Shown piece after piece: positions 54,018-61,771 of a stretch of 64,000 nt of DNA. Within the stretch, counting starts at the first letter, position 1. Each line of letters starts with the position of its first letter. Below the pieces are notes generated by a model, which worked only from the letters and a program-made list of their open reading frames with translations, did not search any database and was not told where the DNA came from. The stretch covers positions 581,043 to 645,042 of the forward strand of contig NZ_KB905473.1 of NCBI RefSeq assembly GCF_000382445.1. The letters are read 5' to 3'. The DNA is from Phocaeicola massiliensis B84634 = Timone 84634 = DSM 17679 = JCM 13223. GTDB taxonomy: Bacteria; Bacteroidota; Bacteroidia; Bacteroidales; Bacteroidaceae. The translations under genes and the position numbers were made by a program.

Positions 54018-54731
54018 ATGGAATACTTGCAAACATGGTTGGATAATAGTGAGATACCTATTATTACCGCTTTTCTGCTCGGTCTGTTGACTGCTGTAAG
54101 TCCTTGCCCATTGGCTACCAACATTACCGCTATTGGATTTATTAGTAAGGATATAAATAACCGTAACCGGATATTTACAAATGGTGTTTTATATACTTTA
54201 GGGCGTGTATTGGCTTATTCTGCATTAGGCGCGATACTTATCGCAATACTCCGAAAGGGTGCAGATATGTTTGCCATACAAAAAGGTATCAGCGAATGGG
54301 GGGAACTGCTGCTTGCTCCTGCTTTGATGTTGATAGGGCTGTTTATGCTATTCGGAGATAAATTGCAATTACCTAAGTTCGGATTTTCCGCTACTGAAAA
54401 GACAGAAAAACTAAAAGGCTCATGGGGTAGTTTGTTGCTGGGGATATTGTTTGCCATGGCATTTTGTCCGACCAGTGGTCTATTTTATTTTGGCATGCTT
54501 ATTCCCATGTCAGCTATGGAAAGTGAGGGGTATTTGCTACCTGTCATTTTTGCATTGGCAACAGGGCTCCCAGTTATGCTTGTCGCTTGGATTTTGGCAT
54601 ACAGTGTAGCAGGGATAGGAAAGTTTTATAACCGTGTGCAGACTTTTCAGAAGTGGTTTAATAACATGGTAGCTATACTGTTTATTTTGGTTGGCATTTA
54701 TTATGGATTGATAAATTGGGGTATAATATGA
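54018..54731 (+). CDS. arsG: CcdA-like membrane protein, ArsG-type permease
   Basis: A 237-aa protein with six membrane segments in the CcdA/DsbD-like fold. Two cysteine-proline signatures are visible: AVSPCPLATNITAIGF near residue 29 and AFCPTSGLFYFGMLIP near 151. In CcdA such cysteines relay reducing power; in the ArsG family the protein is described as an efflux permease for aromatic aminoarsenicals. Either role fits between arsF and arsC. Its stop overlaps the arsC start (ATGA). Confidence 0.78.
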   Translation: MEYLQTWLDNSEIPIITAFLLGLLTAVSPCPLATNITAIGFISKDINNRNRIFTNGVLYTLGRVLAYSALGAILIAILRKGADMFAIQKGISEWGELLLAPALMLIGLFMLFGDKLQLPKFGFSATEKTEKLKGSWGSLLLGILFAMAFCPTSGLFYFGMLIPMSAMESEGYLLPVIFALATGLPVMLVAWILAYSVAGIGKFYNRVQTFQKWFNNMVAILFILVGIYYGLINWGII

Positions 54732-55177
54732 AAATTTTAATTTTATGTACAGGAAATAGCTGTCGCAGTCAAATGGCGCATGGTTTCCTGCAATCGTTTG
54801 ATAAGAATATACAAGTGTATTCCGCTGGTACGCATCCGGTTGAGAAAGTTAATCCTTTGGCTGTTAAGACAATGGCAGAAGTTGGCATTGATATAAGTAA
54901 GCATATTCCTACCAATGTAACTGCTTATTTAAGTGATACATGGGATTATGTGATAACAGTATGCGGTAGTGCTAACGAAACGTGTCCGGCTTTTGAGGGC
55001 AATGTAGGGAAACGGTTGCATATTGGTTTTGATGACCCCTCGGAAGTAATAGGGACAACGGACTTCATCAGAAGCGAATTTGAAAGAGTGCGTAATGAAA
55101 TCAAGAATGAATTTGCCAAGTTCTACATTACAGAGATAAAAAAACAAGAACTGCCTAAATGTGCTTGTAACCGCTAA
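54728..55177 (+). CDS. arsC: arsenate reductase, thioredoxin-coupled LMW-PTP type
   Basis: A 149-aa enzyme that reduces arsenate to arsenite. The phosphate loop C7TGNSCR13 holds the nucleophile Cys7, and the Cys79/Cys86 pair (VCGSANETCP) completes the thiol relay known from S. aureus pI258 ArsC (Cys10, Cys82, Cys89). The basic C-terminal CACNR tail is unusual. The start is the ATG at 54728, four bases inside arsG, not the TTG upstream. Thioredoxin or ArsE could reduce it; which one is unknown. Confidence 0.9.
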   Translation: MKILILCTGNSCRSQMAHGFLQSFDKNIQVYSAGTHPVEKVNPLAVKTMAEVGIDISKHIPTNVTAYLSDTWDYVITVCGSANETCPAFEGNVGKRLHIGFDDPSEVIGTTDFIRSEFERVRNEIKNEFAKFYITEIKKQELPKCACNR

Positions 55178-55222
55178 TTTTTTAGGTAATATGTTCGTAT
55201 TATTACAAACAATAATAGGATT

Positions 55223-56191
55223 ATGATACAAAGGTTTGCAGATTGGCTGGTGTATGACATCTTCGGTTTGGATGCTTCAACAGCTTTAGGAGAAGCTATA
55301 AACTTCTTCTTTTACGATACGATAAAGATTTTGATATTATTATTTTTTATCAGCGTGATAATGGGAATTATAAATGCTTATTTCCCGATAGAACGTTTGC
55401 GCAATTATTTGACCTCTCGTAAACTATATGGATTGCAATATTTCTTTGCAGCCTTATTTGGTGCTATTACCCCGTTCTGTTCCTGTTCTTCCATACCGCT
55501 GTTTATCGGATTTGTGAAAGGGGGTATTCCTTTGGGGGTAACATTCGCCTATTTGATAACCTCGCCTTTGGTGAATGAGGTTGCTGTTGCCATGTTTATT
55601 GGCACTTTTGGGTTGCGTATTACTTCTATTTATGTGATTAGCGGTATTATGTTAGGTATGGTAGGTGGATTTATTTTGGGCAAGATGAAATTGGAGCCTT
55701 ATTTGAGTGATTGGGTAAAACAAATTCAGCAAAACTCAACTTCCGACTCCGGAACATGGGAAAAAGAGCATACTCCGTTCTTTAGACGATTGCCGATTAT
55801 CATGCAAGAAGCATGGGGCATTGTCAAAGGTGTACTTCTGTATATCCTTATCGGCATCGGTATCGGTGCATTTATGCACGGCTATGTACCGGAAGGATTT
55901 TTTGAGCAGTATATGTCTAAGGATAATTGGTTTGCAGTTCCTTTATCAGTAGTGTTGGCAGTTCCAATGTATGCCAATGCTGCCGGAATAGTACCGGTAA
56001 TTGAAGTTTTTGTAGCTAAGGGTATCCCCATAGGAACTGCGCTTGCTTTTATGATGGCAGTTGTTGGGCTGTCATTGCCCGAAGCTACGCTGTTGAAAAA
56101 AGTAATGACTTGGCGGCTGATAGGGATATTCTTTGGATTGATAACCTTATTTATTATTGTATTAGGTTATCTTTATAACATTGTGTTATAG
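55223..56191 (+). CDS. arsP: ArsP/UPF0718-family permease
   Basis: A 322-aa membrane protein with eight predicted segments. The family hallmark is TPFCSCSSIPLFIGFVKGGIPLGVTFAYLITSPLVNEVAV near residues 85-125; the Cys-Ser-Cys there is conserved in ArsP, which exports trivalent methyl and aromatic arsenicals. A second related motif, AVPMYANAAGIVPVIEVFVAKGIPIG, lies near residue 250. It is last of the ars genes and 45 bases after arsC. Arsenite export cannot be excluded from sequence. Confidence 0.78.
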   Translation: MIQRFADWLVYDIFGLDASTALGEAINFFFYDTIKILILLFFISVIMGIINAYFPIERLRNYLTSRKLYGLQYFFAALFGAITPFCSCSSIPLFIGFVKGGIPLGVTFAYLITSPLVNEVAVAMFIGTFGLRITSIYVISGIMLGMVGGFILGKMKLEPYLSDWVKQIQQNSTSDSGTWEKEHTPFFRRLPIIMQEAWGIVKGVLLYILIGIGIGAFMHGYVPEGFFEQYMSKDNWFAVPLSVVLAVPMYANAAGIVPVIEVFVAKGIPIGTALAFMMAVVGLSLPEATLLKKVMTWRLIGIFFGLITLFIIVLGYLYNIVL

Positions 56192-56208
56192 CGCAATATG
56201 TTGTGAGT

Positions 56209-57069
56209 ATGGAATATGCAGCAATTAAAAGCTACGTTAGTAAATTACTCTTTCAGATACAGACCGAAATAAATATTTCTAATTCTGACGAATGTATAGG
56301 GATTGATAGGGCGTTACACATGATGCGTTTTATTAGACCTTTGTGTGATGAACTTAGGAAGCATACAGTAAATTATCAGTTTAGGGACGAGGCGGAAGAA
56401 ATCTATTTCTTTAAAGAACTAAAGCCGGAAGTATTAAGTAAATATATGTACTATAACAAAATTTATGTTATAGAAAGTAAATTCCCAACAGGTAGTGATG
56501 TTGCGCAAAAAGAATATCTGTACAATGAACTAAATAGTTTAACATTCTATTTCAGTAGGAATTTGGACTTTTACCAGTATTACCGTTCTAAATCTACTTA
56601 TTTGGATAGATACTATTTTACCCGAAATCAAAATGATTTACGAATATGTACAGACAGTTCCCATATTGATAAAGACCCTCTATATTCAACCGGATATGAT
56701 TTTAAAGTGGCTAAAATTATTACTAACGAACTGTTGAAAATCTATTTGACTAACAGATTGCAGGAATTGGAGCGTATTGTACAGCGCAAAGCGGATAACG
56801 GACAGGTTGTAGAAAGTATTTTGCGTTGGACTGGCTCTAAAAGGGCGTTGGTAGAACTGATTTATGCTTTAGAAGCGAATGGGGATTTTAATAAAGGAAC
56901 GGCTACTTTAAAAGAGATTGCAGGATATTTTGAAAATGTGTTCAGTATAGATATTGGTGATTTATATCATTCTTATTTGGAAATGCGAAGCCGTAAAATA
57001 AATAGAACTCGGTATTTGGAGACATTGCAAAAAAGTCTGCTCCGAAGAATGGATGAAAACGATACATGA
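56209..57069 (+). CDS. rteC: RteC-family protein
   Basis: A protein of about 286 aa, matching RteC of Bacteroides conjugative transposons: an N-terminal helical region with RFIRPLCDELRKH, the central FFKELKPEVLSKYMYYNKIYVIE and a C-terminal winged-helix-like part with WTGSKRALVELIYALEANGDFNKGTATLKEIA. In CTnDOT, RteC turns on excision genes after tetracycline. Here there is no rteA/rteB and no excisionase, so it may be a fossil or control the nearby integrase. A GTG two codons earlier (56203) is an alternative start. Confidence 0.85.
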   Translation: MEYAAIKSYVSKLLFQIQTEINISNSDECIGIDRALHMMRFIRPLCDELRKHTVNYQFRDEAEEIYFFKELKPEVLSKYMYYNKIYVIESKFPTGSDVAQKEYLYNELNSLTFYFSRNLDFYQYYRSKSTYLDRYYFTRNQNDLRICTDSSHIDKDPLYSTGYDFKVAKIITNELLKIYLTNRLQELERIVQRKADNGQVVESILRWTGSKRALVELIYALEANGDFNKGTATLKEIAGYFENVFSIDIGDLYHSYLEMRSRKINRTRYLETLQKSLLRRMDENDT

Positions 57070-57115
57070 TGCGAGTTTTATTTTCTTTTCGCAAGTAATT
57101 ATATTCTTGATAATA

Positions 57116-57157
57116 AATAAACCATTCAGTATTTCAATCAATATTGAATGGTTTATT
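57116..57157 (+). terminator. terminator after rteC
   Basis: A 13-bp stem AATAAACCATTCA/TGAATGGTTTATT with a 16-base loop, 47 bases after the rteC stop, ending in TTATTGTTTTC. Confidence 0.6.
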
Positions 57158-57450
57158 GTTTTCAATCAATCCAGTTTTCTTGAAATCTTGCTTTCAATCA
57201 ATCAGGCTATCAATATTTCAATAAAACAAGATTGCAGAATTACAAAAATAAACTCATCGGTCGGGGAACGCCCAGCGGCAAGGGGCGGGACCACCCGTCC
57301 CGACGAGCGAAAAAATCTTTAGTTAGGAAATGTCTTTCTTTCATTGGCAACACGACTTTGGAGTGAATTTGCCCAAGGTGTTTTGCGGCACGGAAAACAG
57401 ATTTGTGTGCCACAAATCACACCTTGCTGTTATCTGACGATAACACGATT
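57158..57450. other. gene-free stretch with a GC-rich block
   Basis: 57258-57308 is strikingly G+C-rich against A/T-rich surroundings and contains nested inverted arms GTCGGG/CCCGAC and CGGGAC/GTCCCG. Nearby are three TTTCAATCAAT copies (57134-57205). It lies between rteC and the 3' end of the integrase. I see no gene. Confidence 0.5.
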
Positions 57451-58677
57451 TCAACGGCTGGCAGTACGATTTGGAACGTCCAGTTTTTGAGCCAACATTT
57501 CCATGTCGCCACTTACTTTCAAATCGGTAATCCTCGCATAAATTTGAGTAGTTCTGATGTTGGTATGACCTAAAATCTTAGATACAGTTTCAATGGGAAC
57601 ACCGTTTGCGAGCAGCACCGAAGTGGCGCACGAATGCCGGGCTACATGGTAGGTCAAGGTCTTTTCAATCCCGCAAATGGCTGCGATTTCTTTTAAGTAA
57701 TCATTCATTTTCTGATTGCTGATAACTGGTAAAATCTTACCGTTTGGCAATTTGTCTCTGTACTTTTCCAATATGGCTTTTGGTATATCCAGCAATCGGA
57801 CAGTAGATGTAACATTTGTTTTATGTCTTTTCCGTATAATCCACAAATTACCGTCAAATCCGGTGCGAATGTCCTCCTGCCTTAACTCGCATACATCAAT
57901 GTATGAAAGTGCCGTGTAACAACTGAAAATGAACAAATCACGTACCTGCTCCAACCGTTTAGAGCTAAACTCGTGGTTGTAAATGGTGGTAATTTCTTCC
58001 ATAGTCAGATAATCCCTATCGGTACGTTCAAACCTTACCCGATAACTCCCAAAAGGGTCGGCAGTCACTAAACCCGTATTCTTGGCAAAGTTTACTACCG
58101 TGCGAAAACGTTGTATGAACTTCATAGCCGTATTATGGCTGCACCCATAGTTATTCTTGATATACAACAGGAAATCTTCAATGAATACCACATTTATATC
58201 TTTAATGAGCATATCGGAAACGGAGTATTTAAACTTCATAAACTCCATAAGCCGTTTCTTTGTCAGTTCATAACGTGAATAGGTCTTGTCTGCGGTATTC
58301 ATTTTGACCTTTTGCAAATACTGCTCGTTGTGCTGTTTGAAGAACTCTATCAAAGTCCGTTCCCTTGCTATCTTACCTAAAAAAGCGTTCTTTACCAGTT
58401 CTGCGGTTACATATCCGTCTTGCGCCATTAACGCATGGTAATGTTGATGAACTGTGCTACGAATACTTTCCAGCATGGAATTGATGTGTACGGCTTCTGC
58501 GGTTCTGCCGGAAGCCTTGCCTAATTCCACGCTCCAGTGAGTCGGATTTATTTCCAGTTTGGTGTTAAACTGGGCTACAACTTGGTCGATAGTGATACGT
58601 GCGATAATCGGTGCATTACCGTTCTTCTTTACTGCATTTCGTTTGACGAAATAGAGTAGCTTAAAAGTACTTCTCAT
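57451..58677 (-). CDS. int: tyrosine recombinase (integrase), IntDOT-like
   Basis: A 408-aa site-specific recombinase. It has an Arm-binding N-terminus, a SAM-like core-binding region (110-215) and a catalytic domain with Lys286, His344-x-x-Arg347, His371 and the nucleophile Tyr380. The first catalytic arginine is replaced by Ser258 in YTALSYIDVCEL, the same change known from IntDOT. It adjoins the right island repeat and is transcribed away from the tRNA, the usual arrangement for a tRNA-targeting element. It probably moved the island. Confidence 0.92.
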   Translation of the reverse strand: MRSTFKLLYFVKRNAVKKNGNAPIIARITIDQVVAQFNTKLEINPTHWSVELGKASGRTAEAVHINSMLESIRSTVHQHYHALMAQDGYVTAELVKNAFLGKIARERTLIEFFKQHNEQYLQKVKMNTADKTYSRYELTKKRLMEFMKFKYSVSDMLIKDINVVFIEDFLLYIKNNYGCSHNTAMKFIQRFRTVVNFAKNTGLVTADPFGSYRVRFERTDRDYLTMEEITTIYNHEFSSKRLEQVRDLFIFSCYTALSYIDVCELRQEDIRTGFDGNLWIIRKRHKTNVTSTVRLLDIPKAILEKYRDKLPNGKILPVISNQKMNDYLKEIAAICGIEKTLTYHVARHSCATSVLLANGVPIETVSKILGHTNIRTTQIYARITDLKVSGDMEMLAQKLDVPNRTASR

Positions 58678-58777
58678 AATCTCTTTTTTTAGTTACAAAC
58701 TTAAATTGATAAACTGAAAATGAGATATTTGCAGTACGGACAAATCAAGACAACAAACCGCCAATTTTGGACATTCC

Positions 58778-58862
58778 GTGACCTAAAATCTTAGAGGGTG
58801 GACAGGTCACGAATTGGTCACGAAAGTGTGTCTTTCTGTGACCTTTTCGTGTCTTAGGTCAC
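58778..58862. promoter_or_regulatory. cluster of five GGTCAC/GTGACC motifs
   Basis: Copies at 58778, 58805, 58816, 58838 and 58857 in both orientations, spanning the integrase upstream region and running into the right repeat. They look like integrase arm-type or directionality-factor sites; that is inference. Confidence 0.45.
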
Positions 58863-58960
58863 AGACATTATACAAAGAAAAACTCCTACAATACCTTGAT
58901 ATTGTAGGAGTTGTACATTTACTGTCCATTTCTGTCCAGCGTTTCTGTGATCCGCCTGGG
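58842..58960. repeat. right 119-bp direct repeat (att-like) of the island
   Basis: The counterpart of 52543-52661. It contains the tRNA-Lys terminator and the last 13 bases of the tRNA gene; the match ends inside the T stem. Confidence 0.85.
58876..58912 (-). terminator. terminator of tRNA-Lys
   Basis: A 13-bp perfect stem with AACTCCTACAATA arms and a six-base loop, followed by TTTTTCTTTG on the minus strand, 36 bases beyond the tRNA 3' end. Confidence 0.8.
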
Positions 58961-59020
58961 GCTCGAACCCAGGACCCCAACATTAAAAGTGTTGTGCTCT
59001 ACCTGCTGAGCTAGCGAATC
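58948..59020 (-). tRNA. tRNA-Lys (anticodon UUU)
   Basis: Read on the minus strand, 73 bases fold as a cloverleaf. The acceptor GATTCGC pairs with GCGGATC, the D arm is AGCTC AGCAGGTA GAGC, the anticodon stem CAACA/TGTTG holds loop CTTTTAA, and the T arm is CTGGG TTCGAGC CCCAG. CCA is not encoded. The 3' end is the island's insertion target, and the gene is intact. Confidence 0.95.
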
Positions 59021-59135
59021 AATCCTTTGTTATTGCTATTCTTCCGAATTGCGAGTGCAAAGGTAGGCGTTTTTGTTTAAACTTCCAAATATATTGCTTA
59101 CTTTTTTTGATTTATTTTTTAATAAGTTCTATTAT

Positions 59136-60248
59136 CTATTGATTATCAGGCGTGTTATTGTCACTCGAAAATTCCTTTTCTTTTATATGAATGTATCGTT
59201 GATAATAGGAAAGCATTAAGCTAGTGCACGGCAAGGCGATAATCATTCCTACAATTCCCATCAATGCTCCCCAAACAGACAAGGACAAAAGAATGATAGC
59301 AGGGTTCAGACCGGTTATTTTCCCCATTACTTTGGGAACAATCAATCCGTCTTGTATGACCTGTACAATGCAAAAGACTAAAAATGCACAAAATAATATC
59401 CACCAGAAATTTTCTCCGGTATCGGCAGCTTTGAGCAATGCTAATAGTATGGTAGGGATAAAAGCAATGAGTTGTAAATAAGGTACCATATTGAGTAGAC
59501 CGATAAACAATCCGAAGCCGATTGCCAGTGGGAAATCAATAATCAGAAAACCGATACTGAATAAAATGCCTACACAAAAAGCTACCACTGCTTGTCCACG
59601 GAAGTACTTGTTCATGCCTTCTTGTACATCATTTACTATTTTGATGGTCGTATCGCGATGTTTTACAGGAACTAATTTTATCCAGCCTTTGGCTATGGCT
59701 TCATAATCCAGCAGAATGAAAAAAGTATAGAGCAGTATGATAAAAGAGGTAAATATACTCACGACCACATTGACTGACTGTGTAAAGATAGCCCATACCT
59801 GAGGCAGTACATCACGTATGGTTTGAGCAATACGGTCTTCATTCAAAGCCTCATTTATTTTAAGCATATCGATATGTTCTTTAATAAAATTGGCCACGGT
59901 ACCGGGGATGGCTGCTTGTTTTGAACCTTCTACAAAGTAATCGGTGAGCAGTTCTTTTAATTTTCCGAATTCTTCTACAATAGGAGGAACCAGTCCGATA
60001 AATGTCAGAATACCGATGCATATTAATACCAGCATAACAGCAAAAATAGAAATGACTCTATTTTTTAACCGCAATTTATACTGAAAGAAAGTAACCATAG
60101 GATAAATAAGGTAGGCGATGAGCCACGCAACGAAAAATGGAAGTAATACTCCGCTTAAGCGATTGACTAAATAGAGTATTCCTATAATGACAATTCCGCT
60201 TAGAATACCACGGATAAAACTGTCAAATGTTATTTTCTTCTGTAACAT
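59136..60248 (-). CDS. AI-2E transporter family permease
   Basis: A 370-aa inner-membrane protein of the PerM/AI-2E family, with about eight membrane segments and a conserved C-terminal half: YFRGQAVVAFCVGILFSIGF, GLLNMVPYLQLIAFIPTILLAL and GLIVPKVMGKITGLNPAIILLSLSVWGALMGIVGMIIALP. Despite the name, many members export unknown solutes or are sodium:proton antiporters. It follows tdk by 12 bases on the minus strand. Confidence 0.88.
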   Translation of the reverse strand: MLQKKITFDSFIRGILSGIVIIGILYLVNRLSGVLLPFFVAWLIAYLIYPMVTFFQYKLRLKNRVISIFAVMLVLICIGILTFIGLVPPIVEEFGKLKELLTDYFVEGSKQAAIPGTVANFIKEHIDMLKINEALNEDRIAQTIRDVLPQVWAIFTQSVNVVVSIFTSFIILLYTFFILLDYEAIAKGWIKLVPVKHRDTTIKIVNDVQEGMNKYFRGQAVVAFCVGILFSIGFLIIDFPLAIGFGLFIGLLNMVPYLQLIAFIPTILLALLKAADTGENFWWILFCAFLVFCIVQVIQDGLIVPKVMGKITGLNPAIILLSLSVWGALMGIVGMIIALPCTSLMLSYYQRYIHIKEKEFSSDNNTPDNQ

Positions 60249-60260
60249 AATGATGTGGAC

Positions 60261-60860
60261 TTATTGGATGGTTTGTTCTTCCTCAATAGCTTTCCTGTAA
60301 CATTCACGGCACAATGGTTCATAGTCGGCTTTCTCGCCGAGCAGTACTCTTTTGTCACTTTTGGTTATGCGATGAGAAGCATAAGCTAAATTACCGCATT
60401 TTACACAGATAGCATGGACTTTGGTTACTTCATCTGCAATGGCACATAGAGCCGGAATAGGTCCGAACGGAATTCTTTTGAAATCCATATCCAGTCCGGC
60501 TACAATAACACGCACCCCGCTGTCGGCCAGCTGATTGCATACGTTTATTAACCCTTCGTCGAAAAACTGTGCTTCGTCTATTCCTATTACATCTTTATCT
60601 GAAGAGAATAATAAGATACTGGCGGAAGTATCAATAGGGGTGGAGGCAATGGAGTTGCTGTCATGTGATACAACTTCCTCTTCAGAGTATCGGGTATCCA
60701 AGGCCGGTTTAAATATTTCCACTCTTTGGCGGGCAAACTTGGCACGTTTCAGCCGTCGGATAAGTTCTTCCGTTTTGCCTGAGAACATGGAACCGCAAAT
60801 TACTTCTATTCTTCCTCTTCTACGTGTCTCTTGTATGTGGTCTTCTGAAAAAACTACCAT
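60261..60860 (-). CDS. tdk: thymidine kinase
   Basis: A 199-aa type II thymidine kinase for salvage of deoxythymidine. The P loop is GSMFSGKT (23-30), the Walker B-like segment [13 protein letters not shown] carries the catalytic glutamate, and zinc ligands are CVKCG and CREC near the C-terminus. The frame is open 41 codons upstream, but that part would contain the -7 element TACATTTG (60896-60903), so the ATG at 60858-60860 is used. It is co-transcribed with the AI-2E permease gene and divergent from rsmI. Confidence 0.94.
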   Translation of the reverse strand: MVVFSEDHIQETRRRGRIEVICGSMFSGKTEELIRRLKRAKFARQRVEIFKPALDTRYSEEEVVSHDSNSIASTPIDTSASILLFSSDKDVIGIDEAQFFDEGLINVCNQLADSGVRVIVAGLDMDFKRIPFGPIPALCAIADEVTKVHAICVKCGNLAYASHRITKSDKRVLLGEKADYEPLCRECYRKAIEEEQTIQ

Positions 60861-60895
60861 GGTTAAATAGTGATAATTGGTTTTAGTTACGGCTG

Positions 60896-60903
60896 CAAAT
60901 GTA
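60896..60903 (-). promoter_or_regulatory. -7 element (TACATTTG) of tdk
   Basis: On the minus strand, 35 bases before the tdk ATG. A -33 match is weak. Confidence 0.45.
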
Positions 60904-61029
60904 CTATTTGTACCCCAAAAAAGGGCTATAATCCCTAATATTTTTATTAATAAAAGATATAATGTTAAAGGAATGTGCAACATCTGTTAAATAATAGCAT
61001 CAATTAACTTTATACATTTGATTTCTTTC

Positions 61030-61037
61030 TACATTTG
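61030..61037 (+). promoter_or_regulatory. -7 element (TACATTTG) of rsmI
   Basis: It lies 31 bases before the ATG at 61069. A second TACATTTG at 61013-61020 is an alternative. Either rules out the TTG at 61018 as start codon. Confidence 0.45.
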
Positions 61038-61068
61038 TCATCATATAACAGAATTAGGAGTGTTTTTT

Positions 61069-61743
61069 ATGGGAAAACTGTATGTAGTGCCTACTCCCGT
61101 GGGGAATTTGGAAGATATGACATTTCGCGCTATTCGCGTGCTGAAAGAGGCTGATCTCATATTGGCTGAAGATACTCGTACTTCCGGCATTCTTTTGAAA
61201 CATTATGAAATAAAGAATGCGATGCAGTCCCATCATAAATTCAATGAACATAAAACGGTTGAAGGCGTTGTCAATAGAATCAAAGCAGGCGAAACTGTAG
61301 CGTTGATATCTGATGCCGGCACTCCCGGAATTTCTGATCCCGGATTTTTAGTTGTACGGGAATGTGTAAGGAATGGTATTGAGGTGCAATGTTTGCCGGG
61401 AGCTACAGCTTTTGTGCCGGCATTGGTTGCCTCCGGTTTGCCTGATGAACGTTTTTGTTTTGAAGGTTTCCTGCCTCAAAAGAAGGGTCGGGTTACTCGG
61501 CTCACTTCTTTACAGGAAGAGAAGAGGACGATGATATTCTATGAGTCACCTTATCGTTTAGTGAAAACCTTGACTCAATTTGCCGAGTTTTTCGGTGCCG
61601 ACAGGCCTGTTTCCGTATGTCGTGAGATTTCTAAAATGCACGAAGAAAGTGTACGGGGTACATTGACAGAAGTTATAGCGCATTTCACAGAGAACGAGCC
61701 ACGTGGCGAGATTGTCATTGTGCTCGGTGGAAAAGAGGACTAA
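61069..61743 (+). CDS. rsmI: 16S rRNA 2'-O-ribose (C1402) methyltransferase
   Basis: A 224-aa SAM-dependent enzyme that methylates the ribose of C1402 in the ribosomal P site. Family text: LYVVPTPVGNLEDMTFRAIRVLKEADLILAEDTRTSG, HHKFNEH, VALISDAGTPGISDPGF and LPGATAFVPALVASGLP, then PFVFYESP-like MIFYESPYRLVKTL. An AGGAG lies 17 bases upstream of the chosen ATG, rather far for a standard ribosome site. The next gene starts 28 bases after the stop. Confidence 0.94.
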   Translation: MGKLYVVPTPVGNLEDMTFRAIRVLKEADLILAEDTRTSGILLKHYEIKNAMQSHHKFNEHKTVEGVVNRIKAGETVALISDAGTPGISDPGFLVVRECVRNGIEVQCLPGATAFVPALVASGLPDERFCFEGFLPQKKGRVTRLTSLQEEKRTMIFYESPYRLVKTLTQFAEFFGADRPVSVCREISKMHEESVRGTLTEVIAHFTENEPRGEIVIVLGGKED

Positions 61744-61771
61744 AAATAATGAACTTTAAAAAGTAAAGCAG

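Larger units (their letters stand above)
52543..58960. mobile_element. arsenic-resistance genomic island at tRNA-Lys
   Basis: About 6.4 kb bounded by 119-bp direct repeats, the right one ending inside the tRNA-Lys gene. Contents in order are arsR, arsE, arsF, arsG, arsC, an arsP-like permease, rteC and, inverted, a tyrosine integrase adjoining the right repeat. No mobilisation, replication or conjugation gene is present, so transfer would need help. The structure is that of an integrated element inserted at the 3' end of a tRNA. The boundaries follow from the repeats; excision is not shown. Confidence 0.8.
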
